The notes under the pieces: model-generated
The model's input: only the letters and a program-made list of their open reading frames with translations
Databases searched by the model: none
Told to the model about the DNA's origin: nothing
Source of the DNA: Corynespora cassiicola
Taxonomy: Eukaryota; Ascomycota; Dothideomycetes; Pleosporales; Corynesporascaceae
Direction: 5' to 3'
DNA: 64,000 nt
Assembly (NCBI GenBank): GCA_022059125.1
Contig: JAEUWY010000015.1
Span: 1,860,001 to 1,924,000 of the forward strand
Part shown: one piece after another, positions 41,889 through 54,200 of the stretch
Position numbering within the stretch: position 1 is the stretch's first letter
Layout of the letters: every line of letters starts with the position of its first letter
Position numbers and translations under genes: made by a program

Positions 41889-43293
41889 ATGGCGTCAGCG
41901 CCGCTGCAGGTGCCCGTCTCGCCCTCGTCGTCGAAGCGCTCGCGGAGCAGAGACAGCACCCGCTCCACCGCCGCCTCGTCGCTCAATGCCTCTGCCTTCC
42001 ACACCCCGGCCGGCGGCAGCACCCCCAGCCTGCTCATCCCCTCTGCCCACGCCTCCCTCAGCGCCTCGCCCCAGGACCCGTCGTCGCAGGACCCCACGCC
42101 CTACCCCGCCTTCTTGCGGTTGAGTCGAACAGGCAGGTGAACTCGGGCCCGACATGGCGACGCCGGCCCGGCAGCTCAGCTAACCCGCCCGTCCAGACAT
42201 CCATGACCGCTTCGTCGACCTCGAGTGGCAGCAGCGCCAGCGCATCCTCGCCGGCGTCCAGCAGCCCGACCAGCCCCCGGACCCCTTTGCCCGCTGCAAC
42301 GGCGACGACTTCGTGGCCCGCAACCGCTACGCCAACGTCGACCCCTACCAGAACAACCGCGTGCGCCTCGCCGTGCCCGACGGCCACAACGACTACATCA
42401 ATGCCTCGCCCATCCGCCTGGCCACCACCAGGTCCGCCACCGACATGCTCTACATCGCCACCCAGGGCCCCAAGCCCGAGACGTCGGCCCACATGTGGCG
42501 CATGGTCTGGGACCAGACCCAGTCGCCCGCCGTCGTCATCATGCTAACCAAGACCCACGAGCAAGGCCGCGAGAAGTGCTTTGCCTACTACCCGCGCTCC
42601 CTCGACAGCCCCGAGCTCCGCGCAAACGCCCACGACGAGTTCGAGGATGGCCAGATACACAACCTCAGACTCGAGTCTCTGACCCACGACGACGAGGCCA
42701 GGACCGAAGTGCGCGAGCTGGACATGGCCAATGACGACGGCACCGAGTCTAAGAAGGTCTGGCACCTGCTCTTCACCAACTGGCCCGACTTTTTCGTCCC
42801 AGAGGGCTCCGACCGCGCCGCCCTCCTCAAGCTCATCGAGCTGTCCCGCGCCAAAAACGCCGACAACGCGACCAACCCGCGCATTGTGCACTGCAGTGCC
42901 GGCGTTGGGCGCACCGGCAGCTTCATCGCCCTAGACTGGCTGCTCCAAGAGCTTGACGAGGGCGCATTGGACCAGCTTCCCGAGGGCGACGACCCCATTG
43001 TCAGCGTCGTCGACAACCTCCGGAAGCAGCGTATGATGATGGTCCAGGGCGAGGCCCAATTCACCTTCCTCTACGACGTCATCCGGGATTGCTGGCGTGA
43101 ACGCTGGATCTCGCAGTACCCCGAAGAGGCCGAGAAGCTGGGCGTCCACCGTGACGAGCCCAAGGTCAAGCGGCAAAAGTCGGGCCCTGCCAGCGACGCG
43201 GGCGACCACCTGATCGCGGATGAAGATTCCAGAGCCGAGCTAGAGGCGGAGCTCATGGACGCCGAAGCCGACTTTGAGAAGGGTAAGACGTAA
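41889..43293 (+). CDS. Classical protein-tyrosine phosphatase (PTP1-like)
   Basis: Two exons, 41889-42132 and 42197-43293, give 446 residues. All signature elements of a class I tyrosine phosphatase are present: the pTyr loop RNRYANVDPY (about residue 122), the WPD loop with general acid Asp279 (TNWPDFF), the P-loop HCSAGVGRTG with nucleophile Cys314, and the Q loop MMVQGEAQF. It should dephosphorylate phosphotyrosine in signalling proteins such as MAP kinases. The first 75 residues are Ser-rich and disordered; the C-terminus is acidic and may hold a lysine-rich motif (KVKRQK). The intron (42133-42196) has a GC donor (CAG|GCAGGT) and CAG acceptor. This choice is the only one I found that gives the family junction LSRT-DIHDRFVDLEWQQRQRI. 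Confidence 0.9.
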
Positions 43294-44364
43294 GTAGAGT
43301 CATTTGCCTGCGGTTGACCGCGGTCCATGTTTACCAATCCGGTAGGCATCCGCTCGGCTCAATCTTTCCTTCGCGCCTCAGACCGTCACTTGGCCGTCGT
43401 CTCATTGCCTAGCCAAGACACTCTCCTACTCTCTAGATATCCACTGTCAATCGCCCGTCTTGCGCCCCTCCTAATTCTCATTCCCTGTACCCACCCTTTT
43501 CTCCCCCTCTATCAGAATCAAATGTAATGGCGCATTACAGGGCACCCTTTTTTCTTCTTTCTTTCCTTTTTTCTCTCGGTGCATCCCAATGCCCTTGTTG
43601 GGGCTAATTGACTGACGGACGGGGTTTTGCCCCCAGTCTTTGCATAAAGAGCGGCATGGAATCGGGGCTTTGACTTTGGGGAAACTGCAGGATGATATCC
43701 AGGTGATAGCGTTGTCAATCAATTTCGTTTTGAGCATGATTTCGTCATTCTCCACGCTTTGCAGATGCATCATTACCTCGGCACCGTGCAGGTTTACTTT
43801 ACAATCCCAGGGCGGGCAATCATCACGCCTCCACCGCAATGGCAACAGCATAGTCGATGTGAAGAAGAGTCTGGTTGTCATGATGGCGGCATGAGCGGGT
43901 TGCCTGCGGGCGGCCCATTGTGCCGAAGACCATCCACCGGCACTCGGATCCGCGGCCGCACCCTTGCCTTCCGGGCAGTTGGGGGGATCAGAGGTATCCA
44001 CCCGGCACATTTTCTTCTTGTGAGGGCAAGTGGATACGTGCGGTAGATGGCTTTTGCCGGGACTGGGGAAATGTGGTACAGGGGAGAGAGTAGAGTGGTC
44101 ATTGTGACCTCAAGGCTTGGCGGTGGGCTCTCCGTAATGGCGAGGTCAGAAATATGTGTGAGTGAAACGCTTGATTCCTTTACCATTTCTTCAAAAGCAT
44201 CTTTTGAATTGAGAAGCGAATCTGCAGATTGAAGGGCTTTGGAACGGCCGACCTACCGGCTGATTGGACCAGAGAAAAAGAGCCACGGCTGGACATCCAC
44301 CGAAAGCGAATTGTTGACCGACGCATCATCCACCACAACAACAAGCACCATTACCACCGCCAAA
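43294..44364. other. Intergenic region, no gene supported
   Basis: Just over 1 kb between two plus-strand genes. Open frames in this stretch overlap each other on both strands and have no recognisable domain. Confidence 0.5.
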
Positions 44365-44733
44365 ATGCTCACACCCCTCCGCCTCCTCCTCGCCGCCCGC
44401 ACACAATTCCGCTCCCTGGCCACCGCCTCCCGCCTCCACCAAGGCCCACACCCCAAGTCCAACCAACCTACCACCCAGAACGGCGCCCACCGCTCTGCCA
44501 CCGGAAAGGGCACCCCAAACACGGATCCCCAGTCCTCGGCCTCGGACGCGGAGCATCTGTCCGGGCAGGACCATCCTGCCAAGAAGCCCGATCCACAGGT
44601 CAAGCCCGCGAGGAGGACGGGCATTGGGGGGGTTGGGGGGCAGGAGAAGGGGTGGGAGGGGGATAGAGGCAAAGAGGCGGGGAAGGAGAGTAGGAACGGG
44701 AGGACGGCGGGTGAGAAGAGGGAGGGGGCCTGA
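44365..44733 (+). CDS. Small basic, probably mitochondrial, hypothetical protein
   Basis: Single exon of 122 residues from an ATG in good context (CCAAAATG) at 44365. The start MLTPLRLLLAARTQFRSLATA is Arg/Leu/Ala-rich without acids, a typical mitochondrial presequence. The middle (SATGKGTPNTDPQSSASDAEH followed by GQDHPAKKPDPQ) resembles a short conserved block in fungal mitochondrial proteins of unknown function. The tail is Gly/Lys/Glu-rich and low-complexity. I know no function. Its 3' end borders the AT-rich block. Confidence 0.6.
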   Translation: MLTPLRLLLAARTQFRSLATASRLHQGPHPKSNQPTTQNGAHRSATGKGTPNTDPQSSASDAEHLSGQDHPAKKPDPQVKPARRTGIGGVGGQEKGWEGDRGKEAGKESRNGRTAGEKREGA

Positions 44734-44739
44734 TGGGTG

Positions 44740-45500
44740 GTTTGAATTAGGATAGAGAGATTTTATGATAAATTATATGAGTATCTTTGTAGACGAGATA
44801 TAATGAACATTACGTCTGTTTGAACTATAGAACAAAAAGTCAATCTATATATTATGTACTTTGCTCAAAATTAGAAGCGATTAATAAAGCGTCACTTCAG
44901 ACGTTGTATAGTAAAATATTACAGCACTTTAGGCCTTTGATATAACGACTAGAAGTACTATTGATTCATCGACCTTATTGGTACTTTTCTCTTAACTTGT
45001 ATAGCAAACTACAACCTAGAGAGGTAGATTAGAAATATTTTATCAACTTTAATTATAATTTTCTAGCACGTCCTGGGAGCAGTAGCGAAAAGAAACCTAA
45101 GTATATATTTTTATCATCTGTTTGTTTTGAGCGTAGAGAAACTGTTTGTTTGTTTTTTTTTTTTTAAAAAAAGAATATCGTGTCGCATTGAATAGATTCA
45201 AATGTGCTCGGTTTGACTACGTTTTCTGAATCATGTAAATGAACCTCGCCTCACAATACAGTCATGCCCCTACATGGCGCCTGTCTAGAAGATCAGAAAC
45301 AGTCCGTAGGTAACTTTCCCACGACTAGAGCTTCGTGATAGGGCGCACACTTATCGTGCATCATGTTCGGTCACCTTTGGGATCATTTCCCTTGTACTAT
45401 TGATACTAAAATTATCTTATCCCGTTTTGACCTTCGTCTTGACTTGCCCACCAAGGCTGACAGGGGAATCGAGAGCCAAATACCCGTTGTAAAATAAAAA
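44740..45500. repeat. AT-rich block, possible RIP-mutated repeat relic
   Basis: Base composition drops sharply: a hand count gives about 28% G+C over 44761-45060, while the flanking genes are above 50%. No open frame of note, many TA/AT dinucleotides and a T12-A5 run near 45153. This is what a repeat mutated by repeat-induced point mutation looks like, but no terminal repeats or transposase remnant could be read. The right limit is gradual. Confidence 0.4.
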
Positions 45501-48200
45501 CAAGCCACCAGGACTAGTGCAACATATTCCAGTTGCCAGGGCTGAGCACAGCTGAACTAGTTCTCAGGCAGTGGCTGTTAGCCTCTTCGAGTGTCAGAAG
45601 CAGCACACACGATCATGGCACCAGCCATGACTTTGGCATGCCAAATCAATCCAAGAAATCGTTTACCGACTCCATTGCATCTCTGACCATTTCCCAGCAT
45701 GCTGATATCTCTTGGAACCCACTGCCTAGGCTCCCACGACAAGCGCTCACTCCCCGAACGCCACTGTCTTGGGCTGAGTCCCCCAAACCTCTGTACTGGG
45801 CCCTCATTTCCACAGCCAGAGGGACACCACGGACTATTTCTAAGCGCCTGATCGTCTATGCATACGCCCAAGCATTTTGCTGCAAATGCAGGGTCCACGA
45901 TCGGTACATTTTAGTTGCAATACGGGTGATTAGGAAACACTGTCCTCTGAGTGAGTCAGAGAGGGCTTGCATTAAGTCGATGGCCTCGCATGGCCTCTCA
46001 AATCTGGCCAGCATCGCGTGCTCGCTGATTATAGACGTGCGGCCTTGGTGGAAGCACAGCATGCCCAAGACGGGGGTGATTAGGCAACCAGCAAAGTACA
46101 ACCAACAGGCCACGATCATCGCACAACCATCCTACATCCAGCATTCGAAACGGCAAAGAAGGAACAAGACGTATCCGGTCCCGAACAGGGCCACACGTTT
46201 CCAAAGGCCATCAGCACGACTACATCTACGCGCCATCACAGCAACACATCTCACCTACTTGGCATCATCACCATAGTCATGCTCCAAGCCCACGTCTCTG
46301 GTCCCGTCCCTTTTCCCCACCGCAAAACACGCTCCAAGCCGTGATTCGAAAAAACGAAGCCAAAGCCCCCTTCCCCTCGCACTAAAACCACCAGCCATGT
46401 ATTTAGTCGGCTTACTGTCCACCTCGCTTGCGCGCAAACAAAGGACGCCCATGGTGTGTGTGTGTGCCTGTAAGCTTACGCCAGCAAAGCACCAAGGCGA
46501 GTCCTTTTTCCCTTTTCCCTCCTCACGCGCACTACTCGCAAGCCTGCAGGCCCATCTTGCCCCCCCTCCACCATTCGAGGCCCGCCCGCTCGCTCGCTCG
46601 CTCGCTCGGCGGGAACAAGGCATTTGGACGGAGAGGATAGGGTCGGCACCAGCTAGGGCTGGCCTGACCGAGTCTTGAGTCTCGAGTCGTAGCTAGCCAG
46701 CCAGCCAGCCAGCAGCCTCGCAAAATACAGGGCGAGCCAACGAGCACGCACGCCCGCCCAGGAAACCAAGCCATCACGAATTAAAATAAAAATCTCACCT
46801 ACAGGCAAATAGTATTTGGCGATGACGAGGCACACACGCCCGCCCGCCGGATGGCTCGTTTGCTGCTTCCAGGCACCTAGCTGGATGCAAAAAGGGGATA
46901 AGGCGCGAGCTCCTTTCTTGAGGCGGCGGCGGCGGCGGCGTCGGGCCCCGTTGGTTGTTCTGTCTGCCTGTATCTGCATCGGGGCATGGGGTGGGCCAAG
47001 CGTGGCTTTGTCTGGGGACGTGGGCTGGGCTGCACTGCACTGCACTGCACCGCATTTGCACTACACGCCATGGACATTGCAGAATTCGACGAGGCCAAAA
47101 AAAAGGAAGAACTAGGGAAATTGCAGACGAGGCCCGTCGTACGTACGCACAAAGCCCCACCCCAACGGCTTTTTTCTTTTCTACTTTTGTAGAAACTCAA
47201 ATGCACAATTCTGCAAGCCGAATGTTGATCTTGCGGTGGTTCGGGGAATACGTGGTTGGCGAGGTACTCGACGGGGGACGTGTTGAGGCGGAGTAGGACC
47301 GGTGAGAAAGGGGAGGGGGGTTTGTGCGTGGGTAGGGATTAGGGGGTTTGCGTGTACGGCGCATCCTCTTGGTGAGATATTCGCATTGGGACTCTGGGAC
47401 TCTGGGACTCTGGGAGGAGGAGGAGGGAAGCATTGGGGGGAGCTGGGGGATTTTGCTGCGCCTTGGGGTTCGGAGGCTTTGTTGCGAAGATGGCGTGTCG
47501 CAGTCGCATAATGAAGTACGTCAACATTCCCAAGGAATCGCCATGTAGGTGTCCCCTTGACGTCGTGGTTGGAAAGAAAACCTGATGCAGGAACACGGCA
47601 GCATATATGCCAAATGCCGAGGATTCAGGTGGAAATCGACGATGAATGATGCATGCGAGGTTACACGGCGTGGGGTGGTGTGTTGCTTATCCAAGAGCAG
47701 GCCTGTTGGTAATTTTCTTCGATAGCATTGGTACCTGGACCCATTCTTGCCATTGCCAAAGTCGGACGGTTCCCAAATCATGCTCCATCCTCTGGCTTGA
47801 TAGGGTCTAGGGTACGATCTATGTTGGCGGCTCCACGCACCCTAGCCTCAAAATCCGTCATGAAGAACCTCTTCGAAGCAATCGTCGATTCGCGCCAACT
47901 ATCCACTTTTTCCAGCTCTTCGTATCGCAGAACCACGACTGCCCCTAGACTGCAGTTTCCTGATTTTTGCCTCCTTGACAAAACCGCCCTATTCAGAATG
48001 TTCCAGTATGTGTGGACGTGGTTGTCCAAGTGGCCGGAGCGCGGTGATCTGATGCTCCGGGTCCCGGAACCGAGCAACTCGCGCGCTGTCGGGGCCGAGC
48101 GTCCTGACTCGAAGACGTTTGCAAGATTCTTGGCCATCCAGCATGACAACCTTCTCCAACTCTAAGAGGAGCAATGTGTGTGTTAGAGTAAAGGGCGTAG
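45501..48200. other. Gene-poor region with ambiguous open frames on both strands
   Basis: Overlapping frames on both strands (e.g. 45533-46276 plus, 45856-46119 minus, 47728-48165 plus, 47778-48149 minus), none with a recognised domain. One minus-strand stretch near 47160-47330 reads LLRLNTSPVEYLANHVFPEP and has exon-like character, but no complete spliced model could be built. Microsatellites: GCTC repeats at about 46588-46607, AGCC repeats at about 46694-46714, TGCAC repeats at about 47031-47049, and a GGGACTCT triplication at about 47389-47415. Confidence 0.4.
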
Positions 48201-51200
48201 CCAAAGGGCTGCATGCGGGGTCCTGGCCACGGAGCAACGGAGTTAAGGCGGATGAAGGATGACAACATGTACCTAGGTAGGCGGGCAAAGTGCAAAACCA
48301 AAGCACGTGATGAACGCCCTGTGCCACGACATTGCCGAGGGAAACGACAGAATCGAGGAGAAGGAGTTATATTCAAGAGTGAATCGCGTGAGCCACTCGG
48401 GGACTATCTTCAAATAACAAACGCATACGGTGAGCATGCATGCTATTCCCGCCGCTGTTGAGCCTCTATGCTCTGCCTCACCACGCCACATCCAGCACCC
48501 TCTAATCTGCCCACGGTATCGATACACTGTGGTTCCAACCCTGCTGTTAGTATACAGTGCGACTTGTGTGCCTCAAACCGCCCTCCTCGGCTATCCAGTG
48601 GGGAGGAAAAGCGGTCTGACGAGGTTCGAATATATGAGGGGTAAACGCTCGGGGACGGGGGCGTAGTCGAGCAGGCGCCTACGTCGACTACGCCGTTGGA
48701 TGGAAATTGAGCCTTGGAGTTGACAACGAATAGAACGGAAGAGGATAAATCAGCGAACTGAGAAGCAGGAAATTCAGTGGAGAAGGACGAGAGAAGTGTC
48801 TGGTGTACAACAAGCCAAAAAAAAAAAAACTGGGGATTGGTTTGAGTATGGAGGGCGGGGTGTAGATCCATTGGGCGTATGGTCTGAGGACCGAGTGGGA
48901 TGAGCAGGTAAATCATGCAAGGCCGTGGCGAGGAGGTCCATGGGGCTGGCTGGCGTGCTGCGATCGATCTGTATCACACGATTGGGCTGCTAAGAGCGAA
49001 GGGCCTGAAACTGCACGCAAAAGAACATGTCCATTGACTCGAAACCTTGACTAGCAACTCAGTCGACCGACAAGTAAGTAAGCCAAGATATACCTACACA
49101 AGTTCCAAGCAAATAGGGGGGCTGAAGACATATTGAGAAAATAGAGGTTGACGAGGCAGTCGGGGGCGGAGTATGCTTTCCAAGAGGGCTCGGCGACCTT
49201 TGCGGCCTTAGTCGCCGATACTAGCATGCGAATGCGCCAGAACCCAAGCGCGAGTCCCCAGGGACGCAAATGTACCAGACAAAAAAAAATAATAAGACCG
49301 AGGTGCGATTTCCTCCAGGCATTTGGTGCGAGCCGCGTCTAGTGATCAACATGATCTGATTACTGTCAACCCAGCGCACGCCGCCTTGCCTGGGCACATC
49401 TTAGGGAGCTTTGGACCAAGCAATTTGATTTTGTTCGCCATCTGGGCCAACCGCTTCGTCGCGATGTCAGCTGGTCACCTTAGCAGCTCGATGGCTCTGG
49501 GATAGGCCCGAAAGCCATCTTCATAAAAAACCTGAAACTGGAAAGATGGTCGCTCTCTAGGACGTGGGTGCGGTGCGCGACCGCCTCGTACGAACCAACA
49601 GCGACTGTTTTTGATAGCTTAGTGGGGAGTATGCAAAAACCTTGATATGGTCTCATGCATGCACGCTGGATAGTATATGTGATATCGTCACCACTCCGTG
49701 AAACGAATCGTGTGCTTGGGACTGCCTTCGACGGTGTTTCACGCGCCTTCGCATAGACTGTTCGAGATCTGGGGCCCTGGTCCTGGTTCCCTTGCCCAGC
49801 ACAAGTCCGGACGAACATCTGGTATTGTAAGCAAAAGCTTTGAAATGCGCACCCATGCTGACGGTACTTGTACCCAATGATCGTCCTTCCGCCGTGTGGG
49901 GACAGCGGGATGATTTATGGGGCGGGTTGATGAGTCTTCAGCCTTGAGGCCGAGGGACGAGGGCGGTCATGAGGTTCGCTGCACAGGAAGAGGTCCGCCG
50001 GTATTGGAAGCCCTCGGGCTTCGAGGCCGGTGAGAGGAACTTCCCGGGGAACGGCAGTATGTTTAATCCCGTCTGCCGCCGACGGCCAAGAAGACGTTAG
50101 ATGACGCCGGCGGGTGGCTGAGAGACGTACAAGACATCCGTAGAAGTGTGCGAAACGTATCCTTGCCCCCTGAAACCCTTACCGCACGGCTGGTTCCTGC
50201 GGGCTTGATGCCTCTTCACAGCGGGATAAGCATCACGTGGATAGCTTGTCGTTGATACTCTTGACATAGAGTAGGGAGACCCTGCGCGCCCTGTACGTCG
50301 GCGAACAGCAATATAGTTTGAATCATAGTGCGTGCCACAGGACTTCTTCAACGAATCCGGACTGCATTCGGACCTGGTGCGGGTTGCGGTAGACGTGCTC
50401 CAAAAAACCATGCATGTGCTTGCACGCCCTTTAGTTTATCGAGGTGCAGCCTCGCGAAAGAAAGGAAAGAAAAACAAGAACAAAAATCCGGCAAAAGCAT
50501 CACGGTGTGTGGGGACAGACCGGTACATGGTTAGATCACTCTCTCCTATTTTTCCTTTCCTTCTAGAAACATAGCGAAGACTCTTCTGAGTGATGCGACG
50601 GGCAGAGGCCACCCGTGGGCTCGATGACAGCGGAGCGTCGAGTTGGACGATATTGCAGGAACGGACGTGTCAACGCCGTAGGGCTGGCTGGTGTCGCGTA
50701 CCCATGGAAAATGGACGCTCCGACCCGGTCAACGTTCGCGATGGAATTCAGGATGCCTGGCCCCTGAGCGGAAGCGGGAGACCGGGTGGCCGAGCGAGCG
50801 CGGATCCCGCGCAAATTCGTCCTGGCAGCCAAGAGCGGAATGCCCCAAGTCCAAGAACGTCCTAAGTCGTAATTTTCAGCATGCGATACGCATGTGTGGC
50901 CCGCGAGCTCGGGTGCGGTGTGCGCGAGGCTCAATCTGTGCTTGGGCCGTCTCGTCGCTGGCGCTGGGCATCCAGTTGCGGACGAGTTGGTCCAGAAACT
51001 CCTTACTGAACAAAACTGGGGTGGCCAAGTACCGGTCCCTGTCCTCCCACCAGCCGGGCAGGGACGAGGCTGTGTGAGAGGGGTGATCTTGGACATTGCG
51101 TGTGTCTTCTGGACCCAGGCCTTGGCTCGTATGCTGTCAAGACAATTGACCAAGAGACTCAAGAGGTGGAGTTGTGAGAAGGTTTGAGAGGTTGGACGAG

Positions 51201-54200
51201 GTGCTGTTTCGCCATGGAGCCAATGCGATTGGCCCGCCTCCACACTCTGCTTGGACATCACCTGTCACAGCCATTGTGATTTGAGAGAGGCCGAAAAATA
51301 CGCCTACCCATCTCCCGCCTGCGCATTGGAGATCACTGTTCGCATCGCTGGTGTGTCGGTACTCGGAGTTCCCGTCCGTCGCTCGGACAGACAAAAGTCA
51401 ACGGCCTGTGGCACCGGTGGCTCCCTTTGGGCGTGAACCCACCATGCTCATCTACCGAAATTGAGAGTTCTGTAATCAAGCAGCACACAACTCATCCTCC
51501 GCCCTGTGCTCTGCCAGCTCATTGCCGTTGTTTTCACTTTACGTCAGTGACACGTTGGAAATGCTGCGCCCAAGTCGCCCATGGATAGGCCTGGTGGGCG
51601 TGACTGGGGTCCGTAGCCTCACATCGAAACCGTAACGTATCTGCCCAAGGCCCTTTGGAAGTGAGGCGCTCTTGTGCGCGATGATGAAATAGCGAGCATA
51701 ACGATGGGGAAGGCAGGCAATATCGATTCGGCGAGTTTCAAACGTCAATTGACTTCTTTCGGAGAGATAGCCCGGCGATTAGAAAGCGCGGGGAATCATG
51801 CAGGTCGAAGGGACACCAAGTGAGCAGCCACGTCTGTATATGGGTCTGGCCACAGTGTGCTGAGTGAGATGGAAGCGCATTCTTTGCTTTTCGATTCTGT
51901 TCGCTGCGTGAGCGAGGGGTCGTCCATGGCTGTACTGAGCGGAGCCACATCATATGAGTGATCGACTGGCGTGTACTCCAGGCCAAGCCAAGCAATGGGG
52001 TTGTGTGTCGCGATCGACCAAGCTCATCGCTGTAGGAGGGCTTTTCCGGCTTTGGCTTGGGTGTGGTTGGGCTTCACTGGAAGTATTCACATACTAGGCC
52101 AATCAGCGTCGATCGGACTCGCTCCGGTATGAGATGGCCCTACTCGGGCAGAGGCAGATCTGAGGTGTAGTTCCAGGGCTGCACAGTCCTTCCTTTTGTG
52201 CACAAGCTGTCGATGCAAAAGAGCTGGGGGGTCAACAAAGGGGTAGGTAGTAGAGCCTTATCAATGCCACAAGCCAAGAACCGCAGAAACACCAGGCCGT
52301 TCCTGCAGCTTGGGAAAAATAATCCGGCAGTTAGACGTCCAGAGTTCGGGCCACCACCGATGCTCTTGTTAATCTAGGGCTTCGGTAGTCGCGAAAATAG
52401 AGGCTGCATATACCCTGGATCCGCTGAAGATCGACTGAAACTGCGGGCTCAACCTTCTTTCTGGATGCATGATGGCAGTCGCCGACCCCACACTGAGCCA
52501 ATTAATAGGCCCTGCTGGGTGCAAGGGAACGCGTTCGAGTAACTTGGCTTGAAACGCTGTCACACAGGTTGCGAACATTGGAGCGGACGAGTAGTCATGC
52601 ACAAGTTAGCGTGCAGTGCTCCGAAGGCGAAAAGAGTTCATGTGGAGTCTTGGTTCGCCGCATTATTGCCCAAAGAGAACTCTTGTTGAAAAAAAGACAG
52701 AGATATAGACACCGTGGCGCGAACGGTTACGATGCTCCTGCTGGCCTCGCGCAGTGCGTCGAAGAAGGCAATTGGAAATTGCTGACATTGCACGCGAGAA
52801 TTAAGCGCAAGAAAGTGCACAGCCAGTGCGAATCGCACATTCGCTCTCTCGCTCTCTCTCTCGTTTATTAGAGCGGGAGCAGACGCGGGATGCGTGCGAC
52901 CTGATACGACGATACGGGGGTTCGCAAGCTTTCCCCAATTCAGTCTCTGAGCCACACCATTTGACGACGACCGTATCGACTGATTGTCTAGAGGGGAGGG
53001 ATACGCTTCCATTGCGCCTCGCCCTGCGCGCTGAACCTGAACTTAGCAGTATATGTCGTTCGACCAAGAGGCAGTGAGTGGTAGGGATATGCAGCATTGC
53101 GTCGATCAGGCGCCCGTGCGAAGACTCATTTTTAGTCGAAATGACTGCTCGGAATGAATGCGAACGTATTCACGTGCGAGAATGTTTACTATGCCTGGGA
53201 CTACTGCAAACTAAGGGTGCTTGACGCGAAAAAGAATTCTGGGAGAGATAACCCTCGGCATGATGAGAAAACGACCGGTGGGGATGATGAAGATATACAA
53301 AGGATTGTTGAGTGTTAGTCGGACGATTACAATTGCTGCTGCAGAGCATTGATAAGCAACATGAGGCGCACAGACGGGGCTGACCTACAGCACATAAACT
53401 GTCACTTGCCATGATTGGCAGCAAGAGGCTTGCTGCTAAGAAGAAATTTTGGGACAAAAGCACTCGATAGAGTCATGAAGCACGCGCAGTCAGCAATTGA
53501 CTGTGGAGAAGGGCCACGCTGAATGATGAGACAGCAAGGGCTAGGCGTAACAGAAGGCAGCAGGGCCCGCTCGCTTCTCGCCTTCGATGAGGGCCGGAGC
53601 GCGACGTTGGCGAGCGGGGCGGGAGGGTGGCTGCAAATGTGTTGTTCGAAGAGGACAAAGGGTGCTCCTGCAGTGATGGCGCGTGAACGATTCTTTCGTA
53701 CTCGGCATCGGAGGCTTCAAAGGTCCCAACGGACATTAAACGTACACGCTACCGCGCGCGCCAGCCGTGAGCCATTTTCCCGCATCCTGCTGGACGGCCG
53801 TCCTGGAAATAATTCAGGACCCTGGAAAACTGGAAATGTGGATGACTGGAAAGGATGAGATTATGCTCGGCCGAGCATAGTGGGAGGGCACGCGCGACGT
53901 CCTCTCGAAAGGGCTTAGAATCTCGTCATTGAAGAAGATGAGTGATGGCGGCCGCGGTGATCATGGGGAAGGGTCTGCGGCCGCGTCTCGGGACGGACAA
54001 CGCTGTCAAGAGTCTGGGTTGCTAGGGAGGTACCTTCGTCCGAACATTTTGTCGACGTTCAGGTTCGGGGCGCGGGAGCGGCTTTCGTATGGTTCCGATA
54101 TCCGAGCGCAGCAGCGATCTTTGCTCTCCGGACGCCAGCATGGACGAGAAGACTCGAATTTCTCATCGCCCTTTTCCTCGCGGACATGATCTGATCAAAT

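Noticed and set aside
40862..42097. 411-codon minus-strand open frame
   Set aside because: It is antisense to the first exon and promoter of the tyrosine phosphatase and reads as low-complexity Arg/Gly/Ser sequence.
45856..46119. Minus-strand frame with hydrophobic start, possible membrane protein
   Set aside because: Only one hydrophobic run, no continuation into a family I recognise, and no convincing splice partner.
45533..46276. 247-codon plus-strand open frame
   Set aside because: No ATG at the start, no domain, and the minus strand across the same interval is equally open with a hydrophobic stretch. Composition does not favour either strand.
47728..48165. Plus (145-codon) and minus (123-codon) overlapping frames
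   Set aside because: Both lack domains and neither has supporting splice or start context that distinguishes it from chance.
50563..51261. 232-codon minus-strand open frame
   Set aside because: No recognisable domain; overlapping plus-strand frames are nearly as long, as expected in GC-rich non-coding DNA.
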